Shown: positions 62,761-64,000 of the stretch, piece after piece | Numbering within the stretch: position 1 is the first letter of the stretch | Layout of the letters: every line of letters starts with the position of its first letter | Source of the DNA: Sphingomicrobium marinum | Lineage (GTDB): Bacteria; Pseudomonadota; Alphaproteobacteria; Sphingomonadales; Sphingomonadaceae | DNA: 64,000 bases | Assembly (NCBI RefSeq): GCF_026157105.1 | Contig: NZ_JANPVQ010000001.1 | Location: 1,543,501 to 1,607,500 of the forward strand | Direction: 5' to 3' | Position numbers and translations under genes: made by a program | Notes under the pieces: generated by a model | What the model was told of the DNA's origin: nothing | Seen by the model: the letters and a program-made list of their open reading frames with translations, nothing else | Databases searched by the model: none

Positions 62761-63210
62761 ATGATGTTTTTCGAAGATGTAACTGTGGGCGATACGGTCG
62801 ATTACGGAAGCGTCGAAGTGTCGCGCCAGGAAGTGCTCGACTTCGCCCGACGCTACGATCCCCAGCCTTTCCACCTTTCCGACGACGCAGCGGCCATGAC
62901 GCCGTTTGGAAAGATCGCCGCATCGGGCTGGCATACGGCGTCGATGGTGATGCGCCTGATGGTCGACAGACTGATCAGCGAAGGCTTCGCCGCGCTCGGG
63001 TCTCCCGGTGTTGAAGCTCTCAAGTGGCACAAACCGGTGTTTCCGGGCGATACGATCAGCGCCCGCTCCGAAGTGATCGAAAAGATTGAATCGCGCTCAA
63101 AGCCCTTCATGGGAATCGTCAAAAGCGAAGTGACGGTGACCAATCAGGATGGCGTTGTCGTCATGACGAGCCGCCCGACCATGATGGTCGCGCGCAAGCC
63201 CGCCAGCTAA
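62761..63210 (+). CDS. MaoC-like hot-dog fold dehydratase
   Basis: A 149-residue protein of the MaoC/R-hydratase type: FFEDVTVGDTVDYGSVEVS at the start, RYDPQPFHLSDDAAAM with the hydratase Asp and His, and KPVFPGDTISARSEVIE. It probably hydrates or dehydrates an acyl-CoA or related thioester. The ATG at 62761 is preferred over a TTG five codons upstream. The TAA is interlocked with the TAG of convergent apt (CTAA). Confidence 0.85.
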   Translation: MMFFEDVTVGDTVDYGSVEVSRQEVLDFARRYDPQPFHLSDDAAAMTPFGKIAASGWHTASMVMRLMVDRLISEGFAALGSPGVEALKWHKPVFPGDTISARSEVIEKIESRSKPFMGIVKSEVTVTNQDGVVVMTSRPTMMVARKPAS

Positions 63211-63746
63211 CCGCCGGGAAACTCCATCAGGCTCATCGCCTCGATGCCTTTATCCCGCAGCTTCGCGCTTCCCCCAAGATCGGGCAGGTCGATAATGAAG
63301 CGCGCGCCGATCAATTGGCCCCCTGCCCGCTCCACCAGCCGTGCTGCCGCCAGCGCGGTGCCGCCGGTGGCGATCAGGTCATCGACCAGGAGGACGCGGT
63401 TACCGCTGGCGATCGCGTCGACATGCATGGCGAGCCGGTCGGTGCCATATTCGAGCACATAGTCTTCGGCGATGGTGTTGCCCGGGAGCTTGCCGTCCTT
63501 ACGCACGAGCAGGAGACCCGCCGACATTTCGCGCGCCATCGCACCGCCGATCGCAAAGCCCCGCGCGTCGATGGCGGCGACTAGGTCGACCTTGCCGTCC
63601 ACGCTGGCGACCAAGCGGTCGATCGTCGCACGAAACCCCGCTGCATCGAGCAGCAGGGTCGTGAGATCGCGAAACTGGATGCCCGGCTTGGGAAAGTCGG
63701 GAATGGTGCGGACCAGCGCCTTCAAGTCGTCGTTGGCGCTGGTCAC
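63207..63746 (-). CDS. apt: adenine phosphoribosyltransferase
   Basis: Salvages adenine to AMP using PRPP. The 179 residues contain TIPDFPKPGIQFRDLTTLL, the adenine-site DARGFAIGGAMA, and the PRPP motif VLLVDDLIATGGTALAAARL. Start GTG at 63746. It follows the petC gene by only 4 bases, an arrangement seen in other alphaproteobacteria. Confidence 0.96.
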   Translation of the reverse strand: MTSANDDLKALVRTIPDFPKPGIQFRDLTTLLLDAAGFRATIDRLVASVDGKVDLVAAIDARGFAIGGAMAREMSAGLLLVRKDGKLPGNTIAEDYVLEYGTDRLAMHVDAIASGNRVLLVDDLIATGGTALAAARLVERAGGQLIGARFIIDLPDLGGSAKLRDKGIEAMSLMEFPGG

Positions 63747-63750
63747 ACGC

Positions 63751-64000
63751 TTAGCCTTTGACGCCGCGGCCTTCTTCGGCAGCTTCTTCCTTGGCTTCTT
63801 CGCGAAGGGCCATGTTCTCAGGATCCAGCGGACCCTTCATGGCAACATCGCGCTTCGCCGTCGCCCAGACATTGCGATAGGCGAGGAATGCGAAGATGGT
63901 CGCGAGCAGCAGGAAGATCAGCACCGCAACGCCCGTGCGCTTGCGATCGACAAGGCTGGGTTCGGCGGTCCAGATCAGGAACGCCGCCACGTCCTTGGCC
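63751..64000 (-). CDS. petC: C-terminal part of cytochrome c1 (PetC), partial
   Basis: The last 82 codons of the cytochrome c1 subunit of the bc1 complex run in from the right edge in frame (AKDVAAFLIWTAEPSLVDRKRTG). Visible: the WTAEP segment before the membrane helix, the C-terminal anchor (VAVLIFLLLATIFAFLAYRNVWA), and a charged Glu/Lys/Ala tail. The heme-binding part lies outside the window. Identity is from this characteristic C-terminus. It is followed 4 bases later by apt on the same strand. Confidence 0.85.
   Translation of the reverse strand, partial: AKDVAAFLIWTAEPSLVDRKRTGVAVLIFLLLATIFAFLAYRNVWATAKRDVAMKGPLDPENMALREEAKEEAAEEGRGVKG

Noticed and set aside
1-64000. Mobile elements, CRISPR arrays, phage genes or a defence island
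   Set aside because: No transposase, integrase, short direct-repeat array, toxin-antitoxin pair or restriction gene was seen; gene content and codon style are even throughout.

Overview
The window is a gene-dense, GC-rich stretch of bacterial chromosome from an alphaproteobacterium, most likely of the order Sphingomonadales; the genus cannot be fixed from the sequence alone. Supporting signs are a C4-pathway 5-aminolevulinate synthase (hemA), the block dnaA-rpsT-mutM next to ubiE-ubiB-coaBC-dut, a bacterial Tim44-like gene beside secB, an apt gene next to a cytochrome c1 gene, and a Caulobacter-type cpa/tad pilus cluster. No insertion sequence, prophage, integrase, CRISPR array or rRNA was seen. 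The content is mostly conserved core genome with a few lineage-specific additions.

Layout. 1-2.5 kb: a minus-strand run of Tim44-like, mltA and smr, plus the start of an unknown membrane protein at the edge. 2.7-8.2 kb: secB, murJ, trpS, a DUF4136 lipoprotein and a BON-MscS channel, the last bracketed by two near-identical terminators. 8.3-11.3 kb: dnaA, rpsT and mutM on the minus strand. 11.4-16.0 kb: a tightly overlapped plus-strand operon ubiE-ubiB-coaBC-dut-moeB-like. 16.0-20.2 kb: plsY-dprA-topA on the minus strand. 20.3-27.6 kb: murI, hemA, rpiB-glyA-nrdR-trmJ, two small secreted cysteine-pair proteins around a chorismate mutase, and rpsD. 27.6-33.3 kb: an S9 peptidase, the agmatine-to-putrescine pair aguA-aguB, a uracil-DNA glycosylase/GNAT fusion, folK and tRNA-Lys(UUU). 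33.3-36.4 kb: a two-lobed retropepsin-like protease, two PilZ proteins and a DUF938 methyltransferase.

36.4-41.8 kb holds a glycine-cleavage operon on the minus strand (gcvT-gcvH-unknown-gcvPA-gcvPB-ABA4-like-DUF938) under a tandem glycine riboswitch. 41.9-45.1 kb: a lipoprotein, ispH-rnhA and a FAD oxidoreductase. 45.2-52.2 kb: a Tad/Flp pilus cluster (cpaA, B, C, D, E, tadB, tadC) that lacks the cpaF/tadA ATPase and any recognisable pilin. 52.3-64.0 kb: glyQ-glyS, two tandem TraB/GumN proteins, rplY-pth-2OG oxygenase, a Tat-exported SDR, a CPBP protease, ychF, a MaoC-like dehydratase, apt and the 3' end of petC.

Two themes link the genes. Glycine appears repeatedly: glyA makes it, hemA consumes it, the gcv operon senses and degrades it, and glyQS charges it to tRNA. 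Packing is extreme: same-strand genes often overlap by 1-4 bases, and four convergent pairs share interlocked stop codons (CTAA or CTAG), leaving no room for a terminator. Many genes start at GTG or TTG.
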